Under the pieces are notes generated by a model, which ran no database searches, was not told the origin of the DNA, and saw only the letters and a list, made by a program, of their open reading frames with translations. From [Scytonema hofmanni] UTEX 2349 (lineage in GTDB: Bacteria > Cyanobacteriota > Cyanobacteriia > Cyanobacteriales > Nostocaceae), in NCBI RefSeq assembly GCF_000582685.1, contig NZ_KK073768.1, positions 5,098,399-5,162,398 on the forward strand: a stretch of 64,000 nucleotides of DNA, written 5' to 3'. Positions 44,416 through 52,382 of this stretch are shown here, piece after piece. The position numbers were made by a program, and so were the translations under genes. The number at the start of each line of letters is the position of its first letter. Positions within the stretch are counted from its first letter, which is position 1.

Positions 44416-44946
44416 ATGAAATTCTTGAATGTTTTTGCGACTGTTGGAGTTGTTTCTATCATCGGTATCGCAGGGGTAGTAGCTTCACCAAATAGTGCTT
44501 CTGCTTATCACAAAACTAATAAATGGGAAAGAAGAGGTAATTTAGAAAATGGTTGGACAGTTTTTTACTCAAAGGAGATAAGTCATGAAGAAGAACTGAA
44601 AATAGCTGGTGTTATAGCTTTAGATGCGACGGTATCGGGAGGAGGAGCAACTGCTACTTATTTCTCTAACTTTGCTAGAGAGTCGCTGGCGCAGCTATCT
44701 AGGGAAGCGTCAAAGAAATCTCCAGCAGTAGCGCAGACTTTACAACGAGAATTAACAGTGCAGAAACTTTTGTCATCGATACGTGCTTCTTTTAGCGGCA
44801 ATGAAGTTAATATGCGTATCGCCGGATTATCAATAGCTGTAGGAAAAGAGACTTACAATCGTGCGGAGTGTTTGAAGGTTTTTGGAAAGCCAAGATGTAC
44901 TTCCATGCCAAATACTTATCAGCCTTATATTCGGATCAGAAACTAG
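44416..44946 (+). CDS. Small secreted protein of unknown function
   Basis: 176 residues. A clear signal peptide (FLNVFATVGVVSIIGIAGVVASPNSASA, cleavage after SASA near residue 34) is followed by a basic region KTNKWERRGNLENGWTVFYS and an alanine-rich helical stretch. Two cysteines near the C terminus (CLKVFGKPRC) may form a disulfide. No family is recognised. It lies between the decayed NB-ARC gene and another unknown small gene. The gap 44133-44415 upstream carries no other gene. Confidence 0.6.
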   Translation: MKFLNVFATVGVVSIIGIAGVVASPNSASAYHKTNKWERRGNLENGWTVFYSKEISHEEELKIAGVIALDATVSGGGATATYFSNFARESLAQLSREASKKSPAVAQTLQRELTVQKLLSSIRASFSGNEVNMRIAGLSIAVGKETYNRAECLKVFGKPRCTSMPNTYQPYIRIRN

Positions 44947-45010
44947 TACGTTGGCTCTTTGCGATTGCAAGCACAATCAATAACTTAATAATTCAAGGAG
45001 AAACTTGAAA

Positions 45011-45292
45011 ATGGCTGGTTTTGAAATTTGGTCTGAAATAACTACTCAGGAAACTGACTTTGATGGGGCTAGACATACTGCAACATCTGGTTGGGATAGC
45101 AACACCGCTCCTGAAAATTATGTAATTAATCGCGATCAAGTCAAAGTGGAATGGATATCCCAAAATGGTTCAGAAAACTCTTACGATCTCACTTATGACG
45201 ATTGGGTTGAACTTGTGCCTGGAACAAGTCTCAAGTTTCCACGAACAATAATCGCAGTAAATGTTTTCATAGGGCTTGAGTTTTTAAACTAG
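45011..45292 (+). CDS. Small protein of unknown function
   Basis: 93 residues from the ATG at 45011, preceded by AAGGAG at 44995-45000. The sequence is acidic and rich in Trp, Asp and Thr (WSEITTQETDFDGARH, DDWVELVPGTSLKFP). It may be a beta-rich domain, and no signal peptide is seen. It follows the secreted protein gene by 64 bp, so the two may form an operon. No family is recognised. The array of HIP1-based repeats begins just after its stop. Confidence 0.6.
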   Translation: MAGFEIWSEITTQETDFDGARHTATSGWDSNTAPENYVINRDQVKVEWISQNGSENSYDLTYDDWVELVPGTSLKFPRTIIAVNVFIGLEFLN

Positions 45293-45313
45293 TTTAGGCA
45301 TATTAATTTTCAG

Positions 45314-45547
45314 GCGATCGCACTTTCGATAACTCGATAATTTCATGCGATCGCCTTCCATGACACGATTTTTTTAGGCGATCGCACTCTCAATTACACG
45401 ATTATAGCGATCGCACTTTCTCCCGACACGATTATATAGAGCGATCGCACTTTCTCCCGACACGCTAATTTCATGCGATCGCCTTTTATTACAAGATTAT
45501 TTTAGGCTATCACTGTTTCCCATAACCCTGTAATTTCATGCGATCGC
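45314..45547. repeat. HIP1-based tandem array A (about 33-bp period)
   Basis: GCGATCGC starts at 45314, 45347, 45378, 45407, 45441, 45475 and 45540, with a degenerate copy (GGCTATCAC) near 45505, giving steps of 29-34 bp. The spacer is variable but follows a pattern ACTTTCTCCCGACACGATTA or ACTTTCGATAACTCGATAA, usually ending in TTTCAT or TATAGA. It is intergenic, between an unknown gene and a DUF2283 gene. Confidence 0.9.
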
Positions 45548-45595
45548 GTTCTTTAGCAGAGCGATTAATGTTTCAGAACTAGACTTTTTATGGCT

Positions 45596-45826
45596 TCAAT
45601 GTGCCGTTGATATAACCTGAAATGGGATATTCTCTAGAACAATTTGTGGCAACTGACCCGATCCAATAACCTGTTTTGCATCAAGAATTTCTACACCAAC
45701 TAAAACTTCACCTGCACCAATATTTAATGCTATTTCATCATTTAAGCGCAAAGTACGACATTCATGATATCCATCGACTAGGCGAATATAAAGTGAGTCA
45801 GTTTCTTGATCATAACTAATTTTCAT
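45596..45826 (-). CDS. DUF2283-family protein, probable antitoxin-like partner
   Basis: 76 residues with the DUF2283 pattern MKISYDQETDSLYIRLVDG, LNDEIALNIGAGEVLVGVEILDA. In cyanobacteria and other bacteria this family is usually encoded directly after a DUF4258 gene, as here (13-bp gap), in a toxin-antitoxin-like arrangement. The biochemical function is not established. It is flanked by HIP1 arrays on both outer sides of the pair. Confidence 0.8.
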   Translation of the reverse strand: MKISYDQETDSLYIRLVDGYHECRTLRLNDEIALNIGAGEVLVGVEILDAKQVIGSGQLPQIVLENIPFQVISTAH

Positions 45827-45839
45827 AGGGTCACTTTCT

Positions 45840-46094
45840 TCAAAAATAAAATGTATACACAGTAATCACTACAATCTCTGTCTCGTTTTCGGCAATGATT
45901 GGCGAAACTCGTTTAATAGCATAGGAGCGTCCTTGCCATTCTCCATTGAACTGAAAGTCGTAACGATATTCAAGTCTGCCTTGCTTGGCTGGCTTTTGAT
46001 TGCCATTAAGAATTGCTTCAGTAACTTCTAGCTCATTTGTACCACGCTCTATGCATTGCGATAAAGAGTGTTTGGTAAAACGAATTGGCTTCAT
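45840..46094 (-). CDS. DUF4258-family protein, probable toxin-like partner
   Basis: 84 residues. The opening IRFTKHSLSQCIERGTNELEVTEAIL has the HSLSQCIERG motif of DUF4258, distantly like RelE/BrnT-fold RNases, with a later beta-rich part (EYRYDFQFNGEWQGRSYAIKRVSPII). It precedes the DUF2283 gene with a 13-bp gap. Toxicity is inferred only from this pairing. Confidence 0.75.
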   Translation of the reverse strand: MKPIRFTKHSLSQCIERGTNELEVTEAILNGNQKPAKQGRLEYRYDFQFNGEWQGRSYAIKRVSPIIAENETEIVVITVYTFYF

Positions 46095-46185
46095 AGAGTT
46101 TACTTGAACCTGCTCCTGTTAACACTATAACAACATATAAGCTAAGAAGGAGACCTGGGGCAATCTTTGATAAAAGTCTATTTGG

Positions 46186-46326
46186 GCGATCGCACTTTCG
46201 ATTACCCGATTATTTCATGCGATCGCACTTTTTCATAACCCGATTACTTCATGCGATCGCACTCTCGATAACACGATTATTTAATGCGATCGCACTTTCG
46301 ATAACTCGATAATTTCAGGCGATCGC
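46186..46326. repeat. HIP1-based tandem array B
   Basis: GCGATCGC starts at 46186, 46219, 46253, 46286 and 46319, giving steps of 33, 34, 33 and 33 bp. Spacers have the form ACTTTCGATTACCCGATTATTTCAT with small changes. The last unit ends 13 bp from the 3' end of the PIN toxin gene. Confidence 0.92.
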
Positions 46327-46339
46327 TTTTCTATCAATA

Positions 46340-46747
46340 TCACCAAATAGTTTGAATCGTTGTTAATGCCTGAATCCGCAAATCGCGGGTAACTAGGGGA
46401 AGACCTAAAGAAAAAGCAGTAGCTGCAATAATTCTATCAGGCATATCAGGAACAGTTACTCGGTCGATTTGTCGAATTGCTCCCGAAACATTACGATCCA
46501 AAGGTGCTAATACGATACCTACATTAGGGTTATCTAAAGCATTTATAATTCGTGTTAATACCTCTTCAGTGAAGCGTCCCTTTTCAACCAAATAAGCAAT
46601 TTCAACTACTGAGATAGCTGATACATAAATAGGATTACCATTATTAACTGCTTCCTCCAAAGCTGTTAAGGCAGTTTCTGATAGTCTCTCTAAGTCAAAA
46701 ATATACCAAATTAAAGTGTGTGTATCTGCAACTACTGATGTCATCAA
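46340..46747 (-). CDS. PIN-domain toxin (VapC family)
   Basis: 135 residues, complete. The four acidic PIN residues are visible: D in VVADTHTLIWY, E in SVVEIAYLVEKGR, D in TVPDMPDRIIAATA and D in LVTRDLRIQALTTI. VapC toxins are Mg2+-dependent RNases. The start overlaps the preceding antitoxin stop by 4 bp (ATGA). Unlike the PIN gene at 5247, this copy is intact. Confidence 0.9.
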   Translation of the reverse strand: MMTSVVADTHTLIWYIFDLERLSETALTALEEAVNNGNPIYVSAISVVEIAYLVEKGRFTEEVLTRIINALDNPNVGIVLAPLDRNVSGAIRQIDRVTVPDMPDRIIAATAFSLGLPLVTRDLRIQALTTIQTIW

Positions 46748-46968
46748 ATGATATCCCTGGGAAAATTACCCCACATTTCTTGCCGCGCTTGGGCAATGTC
46801 TTCTTCTGTAATATCTATTTTTAAATCACCACATAACCCTCTAACGCTACGCAAGGGAGTTTTAGGAGTATTTTTTTGATACAAAAATTCGGCAAAATTC
46901 AATAACTCTTGCTGCTTATCTACAGGTAGCTGGCGCAATTTTTCTAAGACTGCTTGCTCAATATTCAT
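46744..46968 (-). CDS. DUF2281/VapB-type antitoxin
   Basis: 74 residues. The N-terminal NIEQAVLEKLRQLPVDKQQELLNFAEFL is the DUF2281 pattern of cyanobacterial VapB-like antitoxins. The C-terminal tail (DITEEDIAQARQEMWGNFPRDI) would cover the PIN active site. It is translationally coupled to the downstream toxin. Confidence 0.85.
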   Translation of the reverse strand: MNIEQAVLEKLRQLPVDKQQELLNFAEFLYQKNTPKTPLRSVRGLCGDLKIDITEEDIAQARQEMWGNFPRDII

Positions 46969-47056
46969 GTATTTATCACCTTTTTTAATTACATATTACC
47001 TTGACTATAATTAAAAGGATAAAAAGATATTGCGGAATGGATTAGGATTATTAGTT

Positions 47057-47170
47057 GCGATCGCACTCTACATAACCCAATAACTTTGACGCGATCGCAC
47101 TTTCTCCCGACACGATAATTTAATGCGATCGCGAAGCGAGTAAAGAGCGAAGCGCAGATCGCACTTTCTC
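47057..47170. repeat. HIP1-based tandem array C
   Basis: GCGATCGC starts at 47057, 47091 and 47125 (34-bp steps), with a degenerate fourth unit that includes GCGAAGCGAGTAAAGAGCG. Spacers match arrays A and B (ACTTTCTCCCGACACGATAATT). A lone unit lies at about 47690. Confidence 0.85.
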
Positions 47171-47247
47171 CCGACACGATGATTTTAGGCGGTTCATAAT
47201 GTACTATCGGTTGAAATAAAAGAATATCTTGCTGGATTATTAATCAT

Positions 47248-47454
47248 TTAAGGAGAAGTTTCAGCATTTAAAGCTTCTAACATAATATTGGCAGCTTCGA
47301 CAGCATCGTAGGGAGACCAAACTGGGTAGGATGCATCAGATTGTATCAGGTTATTTTCTTCATTTGATAGTTCAGTAGCTAAAAGTTTAATCACCTGAAG
47401 TTTACCTGCACGATTGAGTTTGCGTAATTGTTCTATTAACTCAGTAGGGAGCAT
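47248..47454 (-). CDS. Small antitoxin-like protein
   Basis: 68 residues: MLPTELIEQLRKLNRAGKL, a helical start, then SYPVWSPYDAVEAANIMLEAL. This pattern occurs in cyanobacterial small proteins encoded next to PemK/MazF- or PIN-type toxins. No toxin gene follows it downstream. A possible PemK/MazF tail fragment lies about 255 bp upstream (47710-47836). It is probably an orphan antitoxin. Confidence 0.65.
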   Translation of the reverse strand: MLPTELIEQLRKLNRAGKLQVIKLLATELSNEENNLIQSDASYPVWSPYDAVEAANIMLEALNAETSP

Positions 47455-47500
47455 CCCAGTTTTTCAAACGCCCACAGGCGCGAGATTCCTGGGGCTATAA

Positions 47501-47558
47501 AAACAAAGCCTGCCTTCGCAGGCTATAGAAGTTTAGCCTGCGAAGGCAGGCTTCGTTT
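47501..47558. repeat. Long perfect inverted repeat
   Basis: AAACAAAGCCTGCC at the left and GGCAGGCTTCGTTT at the right bound arms of about 24 bp around a 10-bp spacer. Each arm itself contains a small hairpin (AGCCTGCGAAGGCAGGCT), related to the GCCCGCGTAGGCGGGC family. Confidence 0.8.
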
Positions 47559-47709
47559 GTATAGCGATACCCTTCCAGGGTATTGATTCAAAAAGGTGGG
47601 ATGCTCCCACTCAGTAGATACCATTTTTCAAATAAGACTTTATTGATTTGAGTTTAGCTTATCGCAAAGCGCGATGACACGATTATATAGAGCGATCGCA
47701 CTACCACAT

Positions 47710-47836
47710 CTATGGCAGCAAGTTAACCTGCAAAATATTACGCAATGCTTGAGTGTCAACTTCCTGGAGTTGTCCTAACTTTTTAAGAACTAGCATTTTA
47801 TCAATGTTAGTTAAAATTGGTTTGATATTATAAATT
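47710..47836 (-). pseudogene. Possible C-terminal remnant of a PemK/MazF-type toxin
   Basis: A minus-strand frame without a start codon encodes NIKPILTNIDKMLVLKKLGQ followed by LQEVDTQALRNILQVNLLP and a stop. The pattern KLGQL-(8)-ALRNIL resembles the C terminus of cyanobacterial PemK/MazF proteins. It would fit as the lost partner of the antitoxin-like gene at 47248. The fragment is short, so the call is tentative. Confidence 0.35.
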
Positions 47837-47842
47837 CAGCAC

Positions 47843-48766
47843 TTATGACTGAGTTTGGCGTTCGTCGAGCCAAGCTAATGCTGCACCAGCGGTTTCAGCG
47901 ACAATGCTAATTAGGCGATAGAGAGCGATCGCACTGATGACTATAGCAGGTGGAAAGCGATTTTGTAATAAGGCGATCGCTGTGGCTTCAAATACACCCA
48001 AACCCCCCGGAGCACCAGGAACGACAAACCCCACTAACCAAGCGAAACTAAAAGCACCCATTAATAAAGGAATTTGACTGAAATTCAACGGACCTAAAGC
48101 GAACATAGTTAATATAAACCCAAGGCTTCGCAGTCCCAAAAAACCGAGTTCTCCTAACAAAGGTCGCACGGGATAGCGTCTAATACTCACACTCGGATTT
48201 GACTTGGCAATAGTATTAGACATTCTCGCCTTCAAGCGTTGCAAAAATCTAATAGTCGGGTTCAAAAATCGGGGATGAACCACACAAAGCACTCCCAGCA
48301 AAGCCAGCAGTTGTGCTATTTGCGCCAATAAGTTGACATTGCCTGCTGCAAATGTGCCGCCAAATGAAATAATGATAATTAAAGCAGCTGCTGCCATCAG
48401 TAACGGTTCTAGCAATACGCTCAAGGTGGCTGCGCTTGGTAAAACATTGGCATTTTTGGCGGCAACAATTCGCCCGTAGTGATGCCAAATATTACCTGGC
48501 AAATACTTGGCGATGTTTGTTTTGAGGTAAACTTGAATAAAATGGACAGATTCTACAGGTTGATTTAACTCTTGCAGAACCCAAGTCCATACCCAGCCTG
48601 CCCAAGTGTGTGCAAGCATTGTTACGCCTGTAGCGATCGCTATAATTGCCCATCCAACTCCATCAATGCGGATGGCTGTCACCTCAAGCCAGTGATCCTT
48701 AAAAGCTCTGGCTAAAAAAAATAGCGTTCCCCCCAAAATTAGCCAGCGTAAAAATTGCTTCATCAT
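47843..48766 (-). CDS. UPF0104 / lysylphosphatidylglycerol-synthase-TM family protein
   Basis: A 307-residue integral membrane protein with about eight helices. Family signatures are YLKTNIAKYLPGNIWHHYGR near residue 85 and WLVGFVVPGAPGGLGVFEATAI near residue 235. The family resembles the flippase half of MprF, and its role in cyanobacteria is not established, though lipid or glycan translocation is plausible. The gene stands alone, and a decayed toxin fragment lies just beyond its stop. Confidence 0.85.
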   Translation of the reverse strand: MMKQFLRWLILGGTLFFLARAFKDHWLEVTAIRIDGVGWAIIAIATGVTMLAHTWAGWVWTWVLQELNQPVESVHFIQVYLKTNIAKYLPGNIWHHYGRIVAAKNANVLPSAATLSVLLEPLLMAAAALIIIISFGGTFAAGNVNLLAQIAQLLALLGVLCVVHPRFLNPTIRFLQRLKARMSNTIAKSNPSVSIRRYPVRPLLGELGFLGLRSLGFILTMFALGPLNFSQIPLLMGAFSFAWLVGFVVPGAPGGLGVFEATAIALLQNRFPPAIVISAIALYRLISIVAETAGAALAWLDERQTQS

Positions 48767-49375
48767 TTTGGTAATTTAACTGATAAAATTTCCTATGGCT
48801 GAACACCTAAAATATTATGGTAAATTTCCCATATATACCCAAGTTTTATAAAAATGTGAATTTCTCTTAACAAGTTTTCATATCCTCATCATTATTAAAC
48901 TTTGTCCTCAATTAAAAATTAGTGTTGATATTTCAGTTGTCAAAACGGCAAACAACTACAGATTTTGTGTAAGACAAATGTGAAGCCGCATCGAAAGTTT
49001 CCCATAAATTAATTAACTTCAATCTCAAGTTTTGCATAAGCAAGCATGAATTGATAACTAAATATTCATATAAGAGAAAAGAAAAGTAAATTGGCACAAG
49101 CGAATCCCAAATTAATTATAGTAGCTTATATCTCTCTTAAGTTAGAGAACAATGAAGTGAATGTAGTAGTGAAAATGTGACCTTCGCTAGAGGAAAAAGT
49201 TACCTTTTTTATTCTAAACTTAACAAAGTTGATTAAATATTCATCAACTTACCACCACGTAGATAAAACTCTTTTTTATCTGAAATTTGAGATTGTATAG
49301 AAATTTCAAACTTCAAAGTACTGGGTTATCCTAGTTAAAGTTTAACTTATTCACACAAACACAAGGAGTAACAAC
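48767..49375. other. AT-rich intergenic region
   Basis: About 610 bp between divergent genes. No coding frame or repeat is recognised. An AAGGAG-like site (CAAGGAGTAAC) lies just before the lipoprotein ATG. It presumably holds promoters for both neighbours. Confidence 0.6.
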
Positions 49376-49915
49376 ATGAGCAAAGTAATTGCTTGGCTAA
49401 AAAATATTCGCCCAATTAAAATATTGACGGTTTTGTGTATGGGGGTCTTACTGATTGTTACACAAGCTTGTGGTTCGGTAAATGCAGGAGAACCAAAAGC
49501 AGGAGCTAATTCTGAGATAGCCGTTCCCAAAGGTGATAAAGTTCTTAATCCCTACGAAGGTGGAATGAATAACTTCGGGGATACAGATCCCAGAGGAAAA
49601 GAAGTGAAACCTAAAGCTGAAGCTCTCAAGCAAAATGCTGAACAAAACCTCATTAACAAAACAAGTTCTTTCGGTGAAGGCACTCCTGGCAAGAACCTTC
49701 AGCAAAGCGCTGAGGGTGCAAAAGATAAAATTGGCAATACAGCTGAGGATTTTGCGAAGGGAGTTCAGCGAGGAGTGGAAAATATCAAAGACAACACTCA
49801 GGATGCTGCCGAAGACTTGACAAAAAATGCTCAACGTGCGGCTGATGATGCAAAGAAAAATCTTGAGCGTACAACTCAAGATGCAGGGGATGCTATTAAC
49901 AGAACAGTTAATTAA
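49376..49915 (+). CDS. Lipoprotein with LEA/apolipoprotein-like amphipathic repeats
   Basis: 179 residues. A lipoprotein signal (ILTVLCMGVLLIVTQACGSV, lipobox VTQAC) is followed by a hydrophilic stretch, then an 11-residue-type amphipathic helical repeat over about residues 95-178 (DKIGNTAEDFAKGVQRGVEN, DNTQDAAEDLTKNAQRAADD). Such Ala/Lys/Asp-rich repeats resemble LEA group 3 proteins linked to desiccation or freezing tolerance (family knowledge). The membrane-anchored form may protect the envelope (inference). A strong hairpin terminator follows. Confidence 0.75.
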   Translation: MSKVIAWLKNIRPIKILTVLCMGVLLIVTQACGSVNAGEPKAGANSEIAVPKGDKVLNPYEGGMNNFGDTDPRGKEVKPKAEALKQNAEQNLINKTSSFGEGTPGKNLQQSAEGAKDKIGNTAEDFAKGVQRGVENIKDNTQDAAEDLTKNAQRAADDAKKNLERTTQDAGDAINRTVN

Positions 49916-49957
49916 AGAACCTGATTAAATAAAGGTCTGTTTCTGAACAGCTTTATA

Positions 49958-50003
49958 AACGTTCGTAGCAGCAATTTAAAAATTGCTACTACGAACGTTT
50001 TTT
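49958..50003 (+). terminator. Rho-independent terminator of the lipoprotein gene
   Basis: AACGTTCGTAGCAGCAATTT pairs with AATTGCTACTACGAACGTT around a 3-base loop, followed by TTTTTT. It lies 42 bp after the stop codon. Confidence 0.85.
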
Positions 50004-50014
50004 ATTCATAATTT

Positions 50015-50042
50015 GTAGAGACGTTCCGGTGGAACGTCTCTC
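50015..50042. repeat. GTAGAGACG-family palindrome (copy 4)
   Basis: GTAGAGACGTTCC and GGAACGTCTCTC form inverted arms around GGT. Its last bases touch the stop codon region of larC. Confidence 0.8.
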
Positions 50043-51285
50043 AATATTCAGTAACACCGTTTTTTGTATGCCAATTGTGTAATACCATCTGCTGAATTTC
50101 ACGCCAAGGAATATTGTTTTTTCGCGCTAATTCTGCACAATCTTCATATTCTGGCTGCACGTTTGCCCTAACTTCTTTCCCCATCCATGCAACTTTCACG
50201 CGCACGACACCATATTGAGTTTCCACTTGTTGAATTTCCCGTTGTAAAATGGCGCGTTCTTGAGTAGAGCGACGAATTCCTAAAGTGGTGGTTTCACGAA
50301 ATAAAATGGCTTCACACTTAAGTAAATTTTCTGGATGGCAAATGACAGTTAATAGAATCCCAGGACGGGATTTTTTCATGCCGATCGCACAAGTAAATAC
50401 ATCCACAGCACCAGCAGCAAATAACGCTTCAAAAACATAACCGATCGCTTGGGGATTTAAGTCATCAATTTGAGTTTCTAATATTGATATCGTTTCTATT
50501 AAGGGAGAAATTGTACTTTCACCCAACCAAATTTGTAAAATATTCGGAATCGGTAAATTAATTGAACCTGCTCCCAAACCGACTTGTTTAATTGTCATTG
50601 GTGGTGGAGCACCAAAATCAGCCGCTAAAGTAGTAGCGAGCGCTGCTCCCGTCGGTGTCACCAATTCCTTGTCAATGCCGTTACTATAAACTGGACAACT
50701 CCGCATTTCCCATAATTTCAACACAGCCGGCACTGGTACAGCCATCAAACCGTGTGCAGCGCGAACAGTTCCCCCACCAGTGGGTAACGCCGAGCAGTAT
50801 AGTAAGGGCATTCCTTTTTCGTTGCTATCAATGCCCAACCAATCCAAACCCAGACAAGTACCGACAATATCCGCGATCGCATCCACCGCACCCACTTCAT
50901 GAAAATGAACTTTTTCCGGTGCAATACCATGCACCGCTCCTTCTGCCACTGCTAACTGCCGGAATACCGCCAAACTCCAAGCTTCTGCTCGTGTTGGCAA
51001 CTCTGCATTGAGAATCATTTGCTCAATTTCTGGCAGATGGCGTCCATGATGGTGATGGTGTTCATCGTCATGATGATGGTGGTGAGTTAAATCTACATGA
51101 ACTTTTGTTGCCTGCTGACCGTTACGATGAACAAATTCTGCTCTTAACTTATACTCATGCTCAATTCCCAACTTATTCAGTTTTTCAATTAAATATTCTT
51201 CCGGAACACCTAGACTTACCAAAGCTCCCAGGCACATATCACCCGAAATACCCGTCGGACATTGAATGTAAGCGAATTTACTCAT
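50041..51285 (-). CDS. larC: Nickel-pincer cofactor biosynthesis protein LarC
   Basis: 414 residues. The start FAYIQCPTGISGDMCLGALVSLG, the His-rich insert HHHHHDDEHHHHHGRH (about residues 70-85), FHEVGAVDAIADIVGTCLGL, and ELVTPTGAALATTLAADFG are LarC hallmarks. LarC inserts nickel into the pyridinium dithiocarboxylate cofactor used by lactate racemase and relatives. LarA, LarB and LarE genes are not in the window. The N-terminal and C-terminal parts are in one frame, whereas Lactobacillus uses a frameshift. It is divergent from the Sua5-like gene. Confidence 0.93.
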   Translation of the reverse strand: MSKFAYIQCPTGISGDMCLGALVSLGVPEEYLIEKLNKLGIEHEYKLRAEFVHRNGQQATKVHVDLTHHHHHDDEHHHHHGRHLPEIEQMILNAELPTRAEAWSLAVFRQLAVAEGAVHGIAPEKVHFHEVGAVDAIADIVGTCLGLDWLGIDSNEKGMPLLYCSALPTGGGTVRAAHGLMAVPVPAVLKLWEMRSCPVYSNGIDKELVTPTGAALATTLAADFGAPPPMTIKQVGLGAGSINLPIPNILQIWLGESTISPLIETISILETQIDDLNPQAIGYVFEALFAAGAVDVFTCAIGMKKSRPGILLTVICHPENLLKCEAILFRETTTLGIRRSTQERAILQREIQQVETQYGVVRVKVAWMGKEVRANVQPEYEDCAELARKNNIPWREIQQMVLHNWHTKNGVTEY

Positions 51286-51312
51286 ATTTTTTCCCTGATA
51301 ATTTAATTATTA

Positions 51313-51340
51313 GTAGAGACGCGATTAATCGCGTCTCTAC
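51313..51340. repeat. GTAGAGACG-family palindrome (copy 5)
   Basis: A perfect 28-bp palindrome with arms GTAGAGACGCG and CGCGTCTCTAC and core ATTAAT. It is in the 95-bp gap between the divergent larC and Sua5-like genes. It is the same sequence type as the copy inserted in the NlpC/P60 gene. Confidence 0.85.
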
Positions 51341-51380
51341 AACAGTTATCCCCTTGTCCCCCTTGTCTACCCACTCCCCT

Positions 51381-52037
51381 ATGGCAACAATTTTCTCTGT
51401 CCATCCTGATAATCCCCAAAGCCGACGAATACAAGAAATAAAGGAGGCACTTGCTAGTGGAGCAGTAATGCTTTACCCTACCGATACAGTTTACGCGATC
51501 GGTTGTGACTTGAATGCTAAATCGGCGGTGGAACGGGTGCGGCAAATTAAACAGCTAGCAAATGATAAACCCCTGACGTTTTTGTGTCCTTCCCTTTCAA
51601 ATGTGGCAACTTATGCTTCGGTGAGTGACACAGCTTATCGAATTATGAAGCGCTTGATTCCTGGACCTTACACATTTTTGTTACCTGCCACCAAGTTAGT
51701 ACCGCGACTAGTGCAAAGTCCCAAGCGGAAAACTACGGGGATTCGCGTACCAAATCATCCAGTGTGTTTGGCATTGTTAGCGGCTTTAGAAAATCCGATT
51801 ATTTCGACTTCTGCACATTTGCCCGTAGATAAAGAAGATGAGGAAATTGAGGTAGATATAGAGGATATTCTGTCGCGAGTAGATTTATTTGACCGTTTGG
51901 ACAATTTGGTAGATGTGATTGTGGATACTGGCGAGGAACCCACATATGAAGTGTCTACTATTTTGGATTTGACGGGAGAGGAACCAGCGATTACTAGGCG
52001 GGGTTTAGGCTGGGAGGAAGCAGTAGCTTGGGTGTAA
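51381..52037 (+). CDS. Sua5/YciO/YrdC-family protein
   Basis: 218 residues from the ATG at 51381. The YrdC fold is shown by LASGAVMLYPTDTVYAIGCDLNAKSAVERVRQIK, KPLTFLCPSLSN, YTFLLPATKLVP and GIRVPNHPVCLALLAALENPIISTSAH. Family members make threonylcarbamoyl-AMP for the t6A37 tRNA modification (Sua5/YrdC) or are the less defined YciO branch. The length without a Sua5 C-terminal domain and the KTTGIRVP loop fit YciO/YrdC. The acidic insert KEDEEIEVDIEDILSRVD is unusual. Confidence 0.88.
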   Translation: MATIFSVHPDNPQSRRIQEIKEALASGAVMLYPTDTVYAIGCDLNAKSAVERVRQIKQLANDKPLTFLCPSLSNVATYASVSDTAYRIMKRLIPGPYTFLLPATKLVPRLVQSPKRKTTGIRVPNHPVCLALLAALENPIISTSAHLPVDKEDEEIEVDIEDILSRVDLFDRLDNLVDVIVDTGEEPTYEVSTILDLTGEEPAITRRGLGWEEAVAWV

Positions 52038-52382
52038 TAAGTTTACTTCAGTTACTGCCTCGGTAATTTCGGAAAATGAGAAAAAAGATGCTCCAGTTTG
52101 CAAATTGTCATACCGATAACGCTGGGAGCGGCTATGATTGGGATGACGGCAAAAGTCGGCACAGTAACGGTTATAAGCGATTTTTAGCAATGGCACATAC
52201 CCTTGTGCCAGTCGCTATCCGGTTGCTGATGAAAAAACCGACACACCGACATCGCCGTAATTTTTGCATATTCTTTATACTCATACATATATGTGAGCAG
52301 GGCTTGTTATAAATATCTGAGGCTTGCCTTGGATGCTGTGTCTGCTTGAAGTTACGGTGCTATACCCCTCCTAGGAAAAGTC
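52038..52382. other. Leader region of the HetZ-family gene
   Basis: 345 bp. GGCACATACCCTTGTGCC at 52190-52207 is a small hairpin. A -10-like GCTATACC lies about 20 bp before the start, followed by an AGGAAAAG ribosome binding site. No NtcA palindrome (GTA-N8-TAC) is recognised by eye. Confidence 0.5.

Noticed and set aside
45314..46326. Regular ~33-bp spacing of GCGATCGC resembling a CRISPR array
   Set aside because: The conserved block is only 8 bp plus a semi-conserved spacer. The spacers resemble one another, and no cas genes are present. It is treated as a HIP1-based tandem array.
52038..52382. NtcA-binding site upstream of the HetZ-family gene
   Set aside because: No GTA-N8-TAC palindrome was found at a suitable distance by eye.
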